Assembly: GCA_027365175.1 (NCBI GenBank)
Contig: DAHXNY010000001.1
Coordinates: 181,483 to 245,482 of the forward strand
Length of the DNA: 64,000 nucleotides
Direction of reading: 5' to 3'
DNA from: Microcaldota archaeon
Lineage (GTDB): Archaea > Micrarchaeota > Micrarchaeia > Micrarchaeales > CABMGC01
Every line of letters starts with the position of its first letter. The first letter of the stretch is position 1. Made by a program: the position numbers and the translations under genes. Below, piece by piece: positions 1-9,076 of the stretch. The notes beneath the pieces were generated by a model that had not been told where the DNA came from, ran no database searches, and saw only the letters and a list, made by a program, of their open reading frames with translations.

Positions 1-1011
1 CTTCAGCTTGCCCTTCTTGAGCATCTCCTCAACTCCAAGCCTGGTATCCCTGGAAAGGGAGCCGTGATGAGCCGCTATATTCTCATTACCATACTTGTAC
101 CTCTTGGCAAGATTGTAGACAACCCTCTCCGTACCGCTTCTTGTATTGGTGAATATCAGAGTTGTGCTGTTCTTCTTTATTATGGAATTCATTGTTGAAT
201 AAAGGGAATTCTCTATCTCCTCATCCTTCGCATTCATTATGTCCTTTACCGGAGACATCGCAATGAACTGGAGCTTCTTGTTCCATGTTGCGTCTACAAC
301 ATCGCAATCCCTTTCATTGCCCTTCCTGTCATATCCAACAAGGAAGCGCGCAGCATCCTCTATCGGGTGCAGCGTTGCGCCCATGCCTATCCTGACAAAA
401 TCATGCCCTACTGCTTCCGCAAGCCTCTCCATCGATAATGAGAGATGGACGCCGCGCTTGTTGTTGGCAAGCTCATGCAGTTCATCTATTATGAAGTACT
501 TCAGCTCCTTGAGGTTCTCCATGAATCTAGGCGAATTAAGCAGTATGGCAAGGCTCTCAGGAGTGGTAACGAGTATATTCGGAGGGTGTGCAAGGTGCTT
601 CTGCCTCTCGGAAGTGGGAGTATCCCCCGTCCTTATCCCCACCGTTATCTTCTTCACATCTATGCTCAGATCGGCGTATATCTCGGAAAGAGGCACATTC
701 AGGTTCCTGTATATATCATTGTTCAGAGCCCTCAAAGGAGAGACATAGATGCAGTATACCTTCTCCTCCAGCTGATTTGCAAGCGACATATTCATAAGGT
801 CGCTAAGCACTGCCATGAAGGCAGAGAAGGTCTTGCCGCTGCCTGTCGGAGCCGTTACAAGTATGTTCTTCTTCTCCTTTATCAGCTTGAAGGAGTACCT
901 CTGCGGAGGGCTAGGCTCCTTGTATCTCGAAACGAACCACTTCCTTATGAACAGATTAAGGCTATCGAGACTCTCCTCTACGCTAAACTGCTTATCCAAT
1001 ACTCGTATCAT
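1..1011 (-). CDS. lhr: Lhr-type ATP-dependent helicase, 3' end cut off by the window edge
   Basis: The ORF track misses this gene because the frame runs off the window start. I translated the minus strand from ATG at 1011 and it stays open for 337 codons. Visible motifs are Walker A APTGSGKT, a helicase motif II of the form DELHEL, motif III-like GATLHP, and HHGSLSRDTR in the second RecA domain. The last of these is typical of superfamily 2 Lhr helicases, which unwind DNA and RNA:DNA hybrids in repair. A GTG at 1020 is an in-frame alternative start. A TATA-like CTTATAAAT on the minus strand lies about 25-35 nt upstream, which favours a leaderless ATG. The C-terminal winged-helix and Lhr core domains are outside the window. 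Confidence 0.85.
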   Translation of the reverse strand, partial: MIRVLDKQFSVEESLDSLNLFIRKWFVSRYKEPSPPQRYSFKLIKEKKNILVTAPTGSGKTFSAFMAVLSDLMNMSLANQLEEKVYCIYVSPLRALNNDIYRNLNVPLSEIYADLSIDVKKITVGIRTGDTPTSERQKHLAHPPNILVTTPESLAILLNSPRFMENLKELKYFIIDELHELANNKRGVHLSLSMERLAEAVGHDFVRIGMGATLHPIEDAARFLVGYDRKGNERDCDVVDATWNKKLQFIAMSPVKDIMNAKDEEIENSLYSTMNSIIKKNSTTLIFTNTRSGTERVVYNLAKRYKYGNENIAAHHGSLSRDTRLGVEEMLKKGKLK

Positions 1012-1088
1012 GAAATGCACTGGGCTATAGAATAAATTTATAAGTGTGATGCACGCCTATTGTAAAAGGTTGGTTACTGGGAGTTAAA

Positions 1089-1394
1089 ATGACAGCTAAG
1101 AAAAATAAAAGCAAAAGGGCAACAGGCTTTGAGACTTTTAATAGGTCTCAGCAAATATATAAGCTTTTGGAGAAGGGAATTATCGAGAGCGAAGCGCTGA
1201 GCAACAGTGCAACGGACAGACCCGAACAGGAAGACCATATAGCAAAGCTTTTCGGATCTCCCGAATCCGGATCCAGACCCTCTGCGGTTGCCAGGCCCGT
1301 TTCAGTCAAAAGGAAGGCTGCAGGGTCCAAGACACAGAAGAAAGCAAAAGCCAAAAAGCCTAAAAGCCCTCAGAAAAGAGCGAAGAGAAGGTAG
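1089..1394 (+). CDS. Small protein with a Lys/Arg-rich tail, unknown function
   Basis: This is a 101-residue protein I do not recognise. The first 50 residues are mixed and may be helical. The last 30 are almost entirely Lys, Ala, Pro, Ser and Arg, ending in RAKRR, which suggests contact with nucleic acid. It is divergent from the Lhr helicase, and the AT-rich spacer can supply a promoter for both. It ends exactly where the response regulator begins on the other strand, so the two genes are convergent with no spacer. The antisense ORF at 1148-1354 is judged a shadow. Function is open. Confidence 0.6.
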   Translation: MTAKKNKSKRATGFETFNRSQQIYKLLEKGIIESEALSNSATDRPEQEDHIAKLFGSPESGSRPSAVARPVSVKRKAAGSKTQKKAKAKKPKSPQKRAKRR

Positions 1395-2594
1395 TCAGTC
1401 AGCGTCCTTATCTCTCTTGCCTTTTCCTATGGATAGCCTTACTCCGTTCTGATCCCTGGTTATTATAACATCAAGATCATTGCTCCCAAGCATGCGCCTC
1501 AGCTCCTCATAGGTGTACGACCCTATCGTATTCTCATTCTTCTTGGACTTAAGTATCTCAGACCTTCTCTCTTTAAGGTCGCTCTTCTCTATAGGCGAAT
1601 ACATGAGCTGCAGCTTTGGCATCTCCGTGCCATATGTATCCTCTATCCCAAGCTCTATCGGCTTGTAACCCTCATTCTGGTATATAAAAGGCAATACTGA
1701 GTTGAACTCCGAAGCCATGTTCGCAGCTATCTTGGAAACCTTCGCCCTGTCCCCTGCGATTACAAAATCGTCAGCATCAAGAAATCCGACGAAGACGGCA
1801 CCTCCTGCCTCCTTTACGTTATCCTGTATCAGCTGTGAAACGAGCCTGAGTATGGTTATGCCTGAGTCCGATCCGAATCTGTCTGCAAAATCCGCAAGCC
1901 CGTCCACCTTAAGCCTTCCTATCTCGTAGTCGCCTGCAGCCTTTACGCTCTTCTCCACGGCAGCGGATATCTTCTCCTCGTTTGGCAAATCTATGAGCGG
2001 ATCGAATCTCTTGCCTTTCTTCTTCAGGAATATGGTGACAAGATTTCTCAGTTCTGTAGGATCGAACGGTTTCTTTACGTAGTAGTCTGCCCCGTACTTT
2101 ATGCCCTTGAACCTGTTTGAAGTGGCATCCATGGCGCTTACTATTATTACTGTGGTGCCGGTAAGGGCAGGATTGGTCTTTACAGACTGGCATATCTCAA
2201 GCCCGTCAGCACCGGGAAGCATAAGGTCAAGTATGACAAGATCAGGCTTCTCCCTCTTTATCCTCTCCATCGCCTCCTTCCCGTCGTATATCTGGGTTAT
2301 GCTGAAGCCCCTGCCTACGGAGAGTGCCATCAGCTTGTTTATGTTTTTATCGTCTTCTACTATCATGACCCGGTTCAGGACCTGCTCGTCTTGAAGCATA
2401 TAATAGGTAAGTATGCCGCCGCTGCTCCTTGAAGCTATCGCATTCGCCTCCTCAAGCTCCTCAAGACCCTTTTTCAGTATACTCTCGCTTATCTTAAGGG
2501 AAGATGTCAGGCCCTGCAACTCATTATAGGTTACCTGCTGCCTGTCGTTTATTATGGATATTATGTCGGATTTTACAGATTCAACGTTGTCCAT
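1395..2594 (-). CDS. Response regulator: winged helix, receiver, degenerate GGDEF-like domain
   Basis: The protein has 399 residues. Residues 1-68 look like a winged-helix segment. A receiver domain spans about 74-192, with acidic pocket residues E80, D81 and D82, phospho-acceptor D123 in VILDLMLPG, and K175 in VKKPFDP. The last 200 residues begin with FDPLIDLPNEEKI, which resembles the DPLTGLPNR start of GGDEF domains. At the place of the GGDEF signature the sequence reads FLDADDF, so cyclase activity is unlikely. The domain may be a degenerate sensor or a scaffold. A cytoplasmic histidine kinase of the same orientation lies 1 kb upstream and is the obvious partner (inference). Confidence 0.8.
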   Translation of the reverse strand: MDNVESVKSDIISIINDRQQVTYNELQGLTSSLKISESILKKGLEELEEANAIASRSSGGILTYYMLQDEQVLNRVMIVEDDKNINKLMALSVGRGFSITQIYDGKEAMERIKREKPDLVILDLMLPGADGLEICQSVKTNPALTGTTVIIVSAMDATSNRFKGIKYGADYYVKKPFDPTELRNLVTIFLKKKGKRFDPLIDLPNEEKISAAVEKSVKAAGDYEIGRLKVDGLADFADRFGSDSGITILRLVSQLIQDNVKEAGGAVFVGFLDADDFVIAGDRAKVSKIAANMASEFNSVLPFIYQNEGYKPIELGIEDTYGTEMPKLQLMYSPIEKSDLKERRSEILKSKKNENTIGSYTYEELRRMLGSNDLDVIITRDQNGVRLSIGKGKRDKDAD

Positions 2595-2701
2595 TCTGAT
2601 CGCCTATAGTAGAATCTGTATAAAGTATATAATATTTCTTATCATTTCCCTGCACCTTGCTGCAAGTAAACTATTAAAATGCGTGTGTACAAATCTAAAG
2701 C

Positions 2702-3670
2702 ATGGGATTCGGCAAACGTCATCATCATGTACCTAACCAAGCTGCCAGGAAAGGCAACGGCAAGGTGGTAATCGCAGCGGTAATCGCTATCTTAGTGGTA
2801 ATAGCAGCTTATGCGGTCCTCTCATCGGGAAGCGGGACAAGGCAGGTAGGCCAGAACTATACCTTCGTTCTGCAGAAAGGGTCCGCGCAGAATCTTATGC
2901 TGAACAGCGGCAAGCAGTTCTCAGTATACCTTAACTATTCTACCCCTTCCTTAGCCAGTCTGTACCTCAGCAGTATACCTATCTTCCAAGGCCAGACAAC
3001 AACACTGAAGATAAACAAAGGCCAGACGGCAAACATAAGCCTTAGCGGATCACAGTACGCGGACATAGAGCTCAAGCTTATCTCATCAAACAACACCGGA
3101 GCTGTTCTCTCAGTAGTGCAGATACCGGCGGACATCAAGGTCTCAACAGGCGTTTCAGGTTCGGCAATCACTGCCGCTACGACTGCCACAACTACGACGG
3201 GCAGCACCTCAACATCAACGACGCAGCCTACAACAACCGTAAACACTGGCGCCCTTGCAATATCTGCATTCAACAAAACCTCTGTCGGCACGCTGATGGG
3301 CAACTACGCAGCGCTCTACCAGGCAACCCTGTCATGCACTCCTTCCCTATACAATTCAACCTTCATCTCAACACAGCATTCTGCCCCTTCAGGACAGAAT
3401 ACATACTACAATACCAGCAAGGTAACTCCATATGCAATTACCTCCTCAGCAGTGGAAGTCTCTCCTGGAACCTACAACATAACCTATGCCACAGTATCAA
3501 AGACTGCAGGATCAAAAGCCGTCCTCAATGCCAAGTTCACATACCCTTCCAACGTTACTGTAACATACGCGTTCACAGGATTATTCAGCGGGCTTACCTA
3601 CTCGCAGGCAGAGTCAAACTATAACTCTCAGAATTCCATAGGGAACGCATGCGCCGCACTTATTCCTTGA
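2702..3670 (+). CDS. Membrane-anchored Thr/Ser-rich surface protein
   Basis: The 322-residue protein has a His/Lys-rich N-terminus, one hydrophobic segment at about residues 22-42, and then an extracytoplasmic region rich in Ser, Thr and Asn. A Thr/Ser linker (ATTATTTTGSTSTSTTQPT) at about 160-185 separates two globular parts. Many NxS/T sequons suggest N-glycosylation. I do not recognise the family. The start has almost no leader. The 3' end overlaps the convergent histidine kinase gene by 11 bp. It sits between the kinase and the response regulator but on the opposite strand, so it is not part of their operon. It could be a signal-dependent target or simply a cell-surface protein. Confidence 0.72.
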   Translation: MGFGKRHHHVPNQAARKGNGKVVIAAVIAILVVIAAYAVLSSGSGTRQVGQNYTFVLQKGSAQNLMLNSGKQFSVYLNYSTPSLASLYLSSIPIFQGQTTTLKINKGQTANISLSGSQYADIELKLISSNNTGAVLSVVQIPADIKVSTGVSGSAITAATTATTTTGSTSTSTTQPTTTVNTGALAISAFNKTSVGTLMGNYAALYQATLSCTPSLYNSTFISTQHSAPSGQNTYYNTSKVTPYAITSSAVEVSPGTYNITYATVSKTAGSKAVLNAKFTYPSNVTVTYAFTGLFSGLTYSQAESNYNSQNSIGNACAALIP

Positions 3671-5939
3671 CCTTGTCTTTAGGCGCCTGCTGCTTCTTCG
3701 ATTCCTTCTTGGTCTTGGCACTGAACGGTATTCTGAAATAGAATTCGCTGCCTTTTCCAGGTTCGGACTCGACGTTGACACTGCCCCCATGGAGATTCAC
3801 TATCTCCTTAGTTATCGACAGGCCAAGGCCAGTGCCAGCTCCCTCCTGCATCTTCAAGTTATCCCTATGCGGCACCTGGAAGAACTTACCGAAGACCTTT
3901 TTCTTCTCTTCTTTTGGAATTCCTATTCCTGTATCCTTGACTGCAACTCTGACATACTTGCTGTTCTTTGACACGCGCGTTACAATAACCTCTATCCCGC
4001 CCTTCTCAGTGAACTTCACCGCATTGCCTATAAGGTTGACCAGAACCTGTATCAGCCTGTTCGGGTCTGCCGTTATTTCCGGCACGTCGTAATCAATCTG
4101 CGTCTTGAAATACAATCCCTTTGCCTTGCATACCTCCTCAAAGGCCTTTATGCTTGGGTTATTCAGAAGCTCATTAAAGTTTACCTGCTGCAGGTCAAGC
4201 ACTACCTTTCCTGAAGAGAGCTTTGCGACGTCGAGCATCTGCCCTATAAGATTCATCAGCCTGTCAAGCTCATCCATTATTATCTTCAGATATCCTTTCT
4301 GGTCCTCGTTGAGCTCCCCGAACTCTCCTTTATAGAGCAGCTTTGAGAAGCCCTTTATGTTGGTTATCGGCGTCTTCAGGTCATGGGATATATTGTTTAT
4401 AAATTGCGTCTTCAGGTCGCTCTCAGCCTTATACTTCTGTGCCTCCCTGACCTTCCTCTCAATCTCATCCTCCAAATCCTCCACGCGCATCTTTGTAGCA
4501 AGCTCTGTGCCTATTATCAGGAAGCTCATGTTGCTGCTATATCCCTCATTTATCCTCTTTATGCTAAACTTGAACGGCACAAGCTCATCACTGTTTTTTG
4601 CATGCATGTTTGCGAACATGTCCGTTACGATCCCGTTCTTCTTCGCCATGGATATATACGAGCTCAGCTTCTGGCCGTCGTTAGTATCATACACGTTTGT
4701 AACCGGCTTTCCATAAACCTCCTCCTGAGTGTATTTGAGAATCTTCTCAAAGCTTTTGTTCACCTGGGTTATCATCCCGCTCTCGTCTATCCTTATGACT
4801 GCATCATTAGATATGCCGATTACCTGTTCAAAAGTGGAGCTAAGCTCCTTGAAGTACCTCTCATGCTCCTTTGAGAGTATGCCGTATACAGAATTGCCCA
4901 TCCTGTACAGATAAGCCTTCAGATCCGCATTCATGCCGTTGCCTATGCTTAACCTTAGGTTTGCAGAATACTCCCTATCCGCAGTTCCTGACAGCGCAGC
5001 CGTTAATCCGGAACCGTCCTTTATCATATCGGTGAAATTTATCCCTATCACCTCATCAGGCATGATTCCCAGAACCTCCTCGGCGTTGCCGCTTATCCAC
5101 GTTATCCCAAAGCCATTATCCATGGTGATAAATACCTCATTCCTGCTTTTCTGTACAGTATCCAATCTTCTCTCCAGGTTCTCATGCTCAGTAATGTCCT
5201 GTATCAGAAGGTGGGTCAGCCTCTCGTTAACTGCGCTCCCTCTTATTGCAAAAAGCCTTCCGTCAACAGTCCTTGTATTCAGAGGCACTCCTGCCAAAAG
5301 CTCCTTCATCTCATGCTCTCCCAGCTTGAAGTTATTGACAAAACTCTTGCCTATCGCCTCCTTAACCGAATAATCAAAAAGATTGGCATAGCCTTTATTG
5401 GCCTTTACGACATTTCCGCTCTTGTCGATAAGCACCTGCGGGACTGCAGCGTTAAACGACGCATCAAAATACTTAGCAAGGTTCACACTCTTTTCCTTCT
5501 CGGAAAGGAAGAGCGCTGCGTTTCCTACTGCCTCTGCCATGACCACTGCATCGGAGATGGCGTTTCCGCCAAAGGCCTCCTCCTGCTTTGATAGGAGTAT
5601 GAGCAGTCCGAACTTCCTCTCATAAGCGCTTATCGGAAGCACCATGCAGCTCTTGTATCCATTGTTGTAATACTCGATCAGCTCAGGAAATGCCGAATAG
5701 TCGCTCAGGCTGTTGTCAACATAAGGCTTTCTTGTGTTGAATATGAATTCCTCAAAATTGCCTCTCTTACTGTCTACAGTCAGCTCCTTTACTATGGCGC
5801 TGTCAACCCCGCTGACGCTCTGCATCTTCGCTGAAAACCTCTTCATCAGCTCAGCAGGGCTACTCACTTCCTTGTAAAGGCCTGCCACTACGGAGAGCAG
5901 ATTGTCATACCGGTCGCCGTCCATGAACGTATTGTCCAT
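3660..5939 (-). CDS. Soluble GAF/PAS sensor histidine kinase
   Basis: The 759-residue protein has no transmembrane segment and so senses a cytoplasmic signal. A GAF-like region covers about 1-150. Three PAS-like regions follow at about 155-250, 262-355 and 367-480. A short coiled coil (480-510) leads to a HisKA domain with phospho-acceptor H519 in NNISHDLKTPITN. The HATPase domain has the N box NLIGNA around 635-640, the G1 box DTGIGIP around 669-675, and the G2 box GTGLGLS around 702-708. The tail is Lys-rich. All catalytic motifs are intact. The likely partner is the receiver protein downstream on the same strand. Which ligand the PAS domains bind cannot be told from sequence. Confidence 0.9.
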   Translation of the reverse strand: MDNTFMDGDRYDNLLSVVAGLYKEVSSPAELMKRFSAKMQSVSGVDSAIVKELTVDSKRGNFEEFIFNTRKPYVDNSLSDYSAFPELIEYYNNGYKSCMVLPISAYERKFGLLILLSKQEEAFGGNAISDAVVMAEAVGNAALFLSEKEKSVNLAKYFDASFNAAVPQVLIDKSGNVVKANKGYANLFDYSVKEAIGKSFVNNFKLGEHEMKELLAGVPLNTRTVDGRLFAIRGSAVNERLTHLLIQDITEHENLERRLDTVQKSRNEVFITMDNGFGITWISGNAEEVLGIMPDEVIGINFTDMIKDGSGLTAALSGTADREYSANLRLSIGNGMNADLKAYLYRMGNSVYGILSKEHERYFKELSSTFEQVIGISNDAVIRIDESGMITQVNKSFEKILKYTQEEVYGKPVTNVYDTNDGQKLSSYISMAKKNGIVTDMFANMHAKNSDELVPFKFSIKRINEGYSSNMSFLIIGTELATKMRVEDLEDEIERKVREAQKYKAESDLKTQFINNISHDLKTPITNIKGFSKLLYKGEFGELNEDQKGYLKIIMDELDRLMNLIGQMLDVAKLSSGKVVLDLQQVNFNELLNNPSIKAFEEVCKAKGLYFKTQIDYDVPEITADPNRLIQVLVNLIGNAVKFTEKGGIEVIVTRVSKNSKYVRVAVKDTGIGIPKEEKKKVFGKFFQVPHRDNLKMQEGAGTGLGLSITKEIVNLHGGSVNVESEPGKGSEFYFRIPFSAKTKKESKKQQAPKDKVKE

Positions 5940-5984
5940 TAAAAGGATTATAAATATACACAGCTAAATCATGCTAGTGTTCTA

Positions 5985-6644
5985 ATGATTGCAAAGGAAG
6001 TATTTGAAGGAGTGTTCAGGGTGAACGGAAAGCTCGCTACTGTCAATCTTGCACAGGGAGAGAAGGTCTACGGAGAAGAGCTTGTGAAGGCGGACGGCAA
6101 AGAGTACAGGCTATGGAATCCCTACAGGTCAAAGCTTGCAGCTGCCATTCTGAAGGGAATGAAGCACATGCAGATAAAGAATGGGAGCAAGGTCCTTTAC
6201 CTGGGGGCAGCAACAGGCACCACCTGCAGCCATATAAGCGACATAATATCCACGGAAGGAGAGCTGTACTGCGTAGAGGTGTCCGAGAGGAGCGTGCGCG
6301 ACCTGATAAAGGTGTGCGAAAAGAGGGAGAACATGATGCCTATTCTCCAAAATGCAAGAAATGTGGAAAAGTATGCCGAAGAGGTTGGCAGTGCAGACGT
6401 GCTGTACCAGGATATAGCTGCACGGGACCAGGCACAGATGCTTATCGAGAACAGCAGGTTCATAGGGAAAGGAGGCTATGCGTATGTTGCAATAAAGTCG
6501 CAGAGCATCAGCGTATCTAAGAATCCGAAAGTGGTATACAAGGAATTCCTAAAGGCAGTATCTGGCACATTCGAGGTCGTAGAGTCCATGGACCTGATGC
6601 CTTTCGACAGGATGCACCTATTCGCTGTACTCAAAAAACGCTGA
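5985..6644 (+). CDS. flpA: Fibrillarin-like rRNA/tRNA 2'-O-methyltransferase
   Basis: This is the catalytic subunit of archaeal box C/D ribonucleoproteins. It transfers a methyl group from SAM to ribose 2'-OH at sites chosen by guide RNAs. The protein has 219 residues, the usual archaeal length. Diagnostic segments are YRLWNPYRSKLAAAI, the SAM-binding loop VLYLGAATGTT, DVLYQDIAARDQ and the C-terminal MHLFAVL. A TATA-like TTATAAATAT lies about 30-37 nt before ATG, consistent with a leaderless transcript. In most archaea fibrillarin is paired with nop5. Here the next gene is unrelated. Confidence 0.95.
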   Translation: MIAKEVFEGVFRVNGKLATVNLAQGEKVYGEELVKADGKEYRLWNPYRSKLAAAILKGMKHMQIKNGSKVLYLGAATGTTCSHISDIISTEGELYCVEVSERSVRDLIKVCEKRENMMPILQNARNVEKYAEEVGSADVLYQDIAARDQAQMLIENSRFIGKGGYAYVAIKSQSISVSKNPKVVYKEFLKAVSGTFEVVESMDLMPFDRMHLFAVLKKR

Positions 6645-6677
6645 CATATATAAATTGTTTTACGATACAAATTAATC

Positions 6678-7499
6678 ATGAGCCTGTATCATAATGCAAA
6701 GGCATTCAAACTTCCCGACTCCAAGGCAAAATGCACCTACTGTTCAACAGAGTACATGTGTGCGGAAGGCCCCTATTCAATATGCCCATTATGCGAATCG
6801 ATCGCAGTGGCTGGTGAAAAGAGCTCTACTGATCCTGCAGTCGCATCTAAGCTTGGAAGCATAAGCAAATCAATAGCCAAAGGGGCATATCTTGAAGCTG
6901 TTGAGAATGCAGAGCAGCTCTGCACAAATGCCGACCCTAAAGTGCTATACGCTCTTGCGTCCCTATACAGGTTGCTCTCAGACATAACCTATCTCGATGT
7001 GGATTATACGATGAAGGCGTTCATGGAGAGGAATGCGGACAACAGGAACGACGAGCCTAAAAGGAACAAGTATAATGCCATGCACCTCGAATCTAGAAAC
7101 AGGGAGTGCCTTCACAAAAGCATAGAGACTATCGAGCTTTCAAACGCATCCGACGAGAATTCTCTATTCATCAAGGCAATGGCCGAGATTAAACTGAAGA
7201 GATATGCGCATGCTGCAATAATACTGGACCAGCAGCCCAATACTACTCTCGCATTCAGATATGCGAAGATGGCACTTGCAACAGAAGGCAATGAGAGGGA
7301 TGCGGAGAAAAAGATAAACGAACTGCTCAGCGCAAGGGAAATCAGTGCCATATTCTATGCAGCGAGGCATCTTGCAATGAGGAAAGAGTTCAGCAGTGCT
7401 GAAAAGCTTCTTGCCTTGATCTCTTCATTCATAGACCTTCCAAAGTACAAGATATACGAGAAACGCATCAAGAGCGTAGCCGATGCTGCAGGAATATAA
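6678..7499 (+). CDS. Zinc-finger protein with a helical repeat-like body, unknown function
   Basis: The protein has 273 residues. Near the N-terminus a four-cysteine zinc motif (CTYCSTEY and later CPLC) is visible at about residues 20-42. The rest is Ala- and Leu-rich and predicted helical, with segments that resemble TPR or similar helix-turn-helix solenoids (for example KAMAEIKLKRYAHAA). I do not recognise the family. It lies 33 nt after fibrillarin on the same strand and may be co-transcribed with it. An RNA- or protein-binding adaptor role would fit but is only inference. Confidence 0.75.
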   Translation: MSLYHNAKAFKLPDSKAKCTYCSTEYMCAEGPYSICPLCESIAVAGEKSSTDPAVASKLGSISKSIAKGAYLEAVENAEQLCTNADPKVLYALASLYRLLSDITYLDVDYTMKAFMERNADNRNDEPKRNKYNAMHLESRNRECLHKSIETIELSNASDENSLFIKAMAEIKLKRYAHAAIILDQQPNTTLAFRYAKMALATEGNERDAEKKINELLSAREISAIFYAARHLAMRKEFSSAEKLLALISSFIDLPKYKIYEKRIKSVADAAGI

Positions 7500-7525
7500 G
7501 CAGAGATTGGCTACATACGCTCCCG

Positions 7526-8965
7526 TCAGCCTTTTATAACCGCTATGGGTACATTCCTCGCCACTGGCATCGCAAGCCCTGCCCCTTCCACCACTCTTAT
7601 TACCTCGTCTATGTCCTTGTAGACCCACTCGGATTCCTCGCTTACCAATCTTCTGTCATGCACCCTGAGCTCTATCTCCTTGATCTTCATCGCGGCAAGT
7701 GTCTTTTCAGCCCCTATCTCCCTCAGCGCCTGGTGCCTCGACATAACCCTGCCTGCACCGTGACACGCTGAGCCGAAGGTCTCTTCCATCGCCCCTTCAC
7801 CGCCTGCAAGTATGTAGCTCGCCGTTCCCATGCTTCCAGGTATGAGTACCGGCTGCCCGTAATCCCTATAAGCTTCAGGTATCTCCTTCCTGCCTTTTGC
7901 AAAGGCCCGGGTCGCCCCCTTCCTATGCACATACACCCTCTCTCTTTTACCGTCCACCTTATGCTCCTCGAGCTTTGCTATATTGTGCGAAAGGTCATAC
8001 AGGAGGCTCATCCCTAGTTCTTCAGCGCTCCTGCCCATGACCTTCTCAAAGCTCTCCCTTATTATGTGTGTTATCATCTCCCTGTTAGCGAATGCGAAGT
8101 TCACTCCGCACTTCATCGCCTTCAGGTAATCCTCAGCTTCCCTGCTCTTAACATGTGCGTAGCTAAGCTCCGGGTCAACTATCTTTATGCCCTTCCTCGC
8201 CTGGTATTCCGCAAGCGTGCGGAGATAATCGCTGCATATCTGATGGCCGAAGCCCCTCGATCCTGTATGCACCATGACAACTATCTGCCCTTCATAGACT
8301 CCATAAGCCTTTGCAAGCTTCTTATCGAATATCCTCTCTACCTTCTGTATCTCAAGGAAGTGGTTGCCGGCCCCCAGAGTGCCAAGCTGATTCTTGCCCC
8401 TCGATTTTGCGCGCTGGCTCACCTTGGAGAAATCCGCCCCTTCCATGCAGCCCTTCTCCTCCATATGCTCTATATCATCACTAACTCCAAAGCCTTTGCC
8501 TACAAGGTATGCTGCACCTTCATTGGCCACCCTCTCAAGGTCAGAAGGTTCAAAACCTGCCTTAAGCCTGCTGTCAAGCCCGCTAGGCACATTCAAGAAT
8601 ATCTCATCAGACAGTCTCTTCATATTCTTCCTTATGTCCGACTCTTCGAGATTGGTCCTTATTACGCGTATCCCGCAGTTTATGTCAAATCCTATGGCAC
8701 CCGGAGAGATTATTCCCTCTTCAGCATCAAAACCGGCCACTCCGCCCACAGGGAAGCCATAGCCCTCATGCCCGTCAGGCATGACCATCACGTTTCCATG
8801 TATTCCGGGCAGCGTTGCAGCATTCGCTGCCTGCTGCATCGTCCTATCGTTCTTAAGGTTGGCCATAAGCCTTTCAGAGGAGTAGATGACCACTCCTGTA
8901 TTCATGCCACTCGAAGCATCCTTTTCTATCCTGAACCTATACTCATCAATCTTCTTCACTCTCAT
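7526..8965 (-). CDS. rtcB: RNA-splicing ligase RtcB
   Basis: RtcB joins tRNA exon halves left by the splicing endonuclease, using GTP and Mn2+ to ligate a 2',3'-cyclic phosphate to a 5'-OH. The 479-residue length fits archaeal RtcB without an intein. Motifs seen are MPDGHEGYGFPVGG, IGFDINCGIR (metal-binding Asp and Cys), LGAGNHFLEI, VMVHTGSRGFGH, SHNIAKLEEH, VHRKGATRAF and CHGAGRVMSR. H402 in the last motif is the guanylylated histidine by family knowledge. The neighbouring tRNA-Leu contains a bulge-helix-bulge intron, a natural substrate for this pathway. The opposite-strand ORF at 8066-8995 is a shadow. Confidence 0.97.
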   Translation of the reverse strand: MRVKKIDEYRFRIEKDASSGMNTGVVIYSSERLMANLKNDRTMQQAANAATLPGIHGNVMVMPDGHEGYGFPVGGVAGFDAEEGIISPGAIGFDINCGIRVIRTNLEESDIRKNMKRLSDEIFLNVPSGLDSRLKAGFEPSDLERVANEGAAYLVGKGFGVSDDIEHMEEKGCMEGADFSKVSQRAKSRGKNQLGTLGAGNHFLEIQKVERIFDKKLAKAYGVYEGQIVVMVHTGSRGFGHQICSDYLRTLAEYQARKGIKIVDPELSYAHVKSREAEDYLKAMKCGVNFAFANREMITHIIRESFEKVMGRSAEELGMSLLYDLSHNIAKLEEHKVDGKRERVYVHRKGATRAFAKGRKEIPEAYRDYGQPVLIPGSMGTASYILAGGEGAMEETFGSACHGAGRVMSRHQALREIGAEKTLAAMKIKEIELRVHDRRLVSEESEWVYKDIDEVIRVVEGAGLAMPVARNVPIAVIKG

Positions 8966-9076
8966 AGCCTAACCTTTAAATATCAGCGAAACTGAGGAAA
9001 TTACGCATTTTTTGGCAATGCAAACGTATAAATACTAGATAATATTATATAATGAAACATATAATTAAATAGCCGT

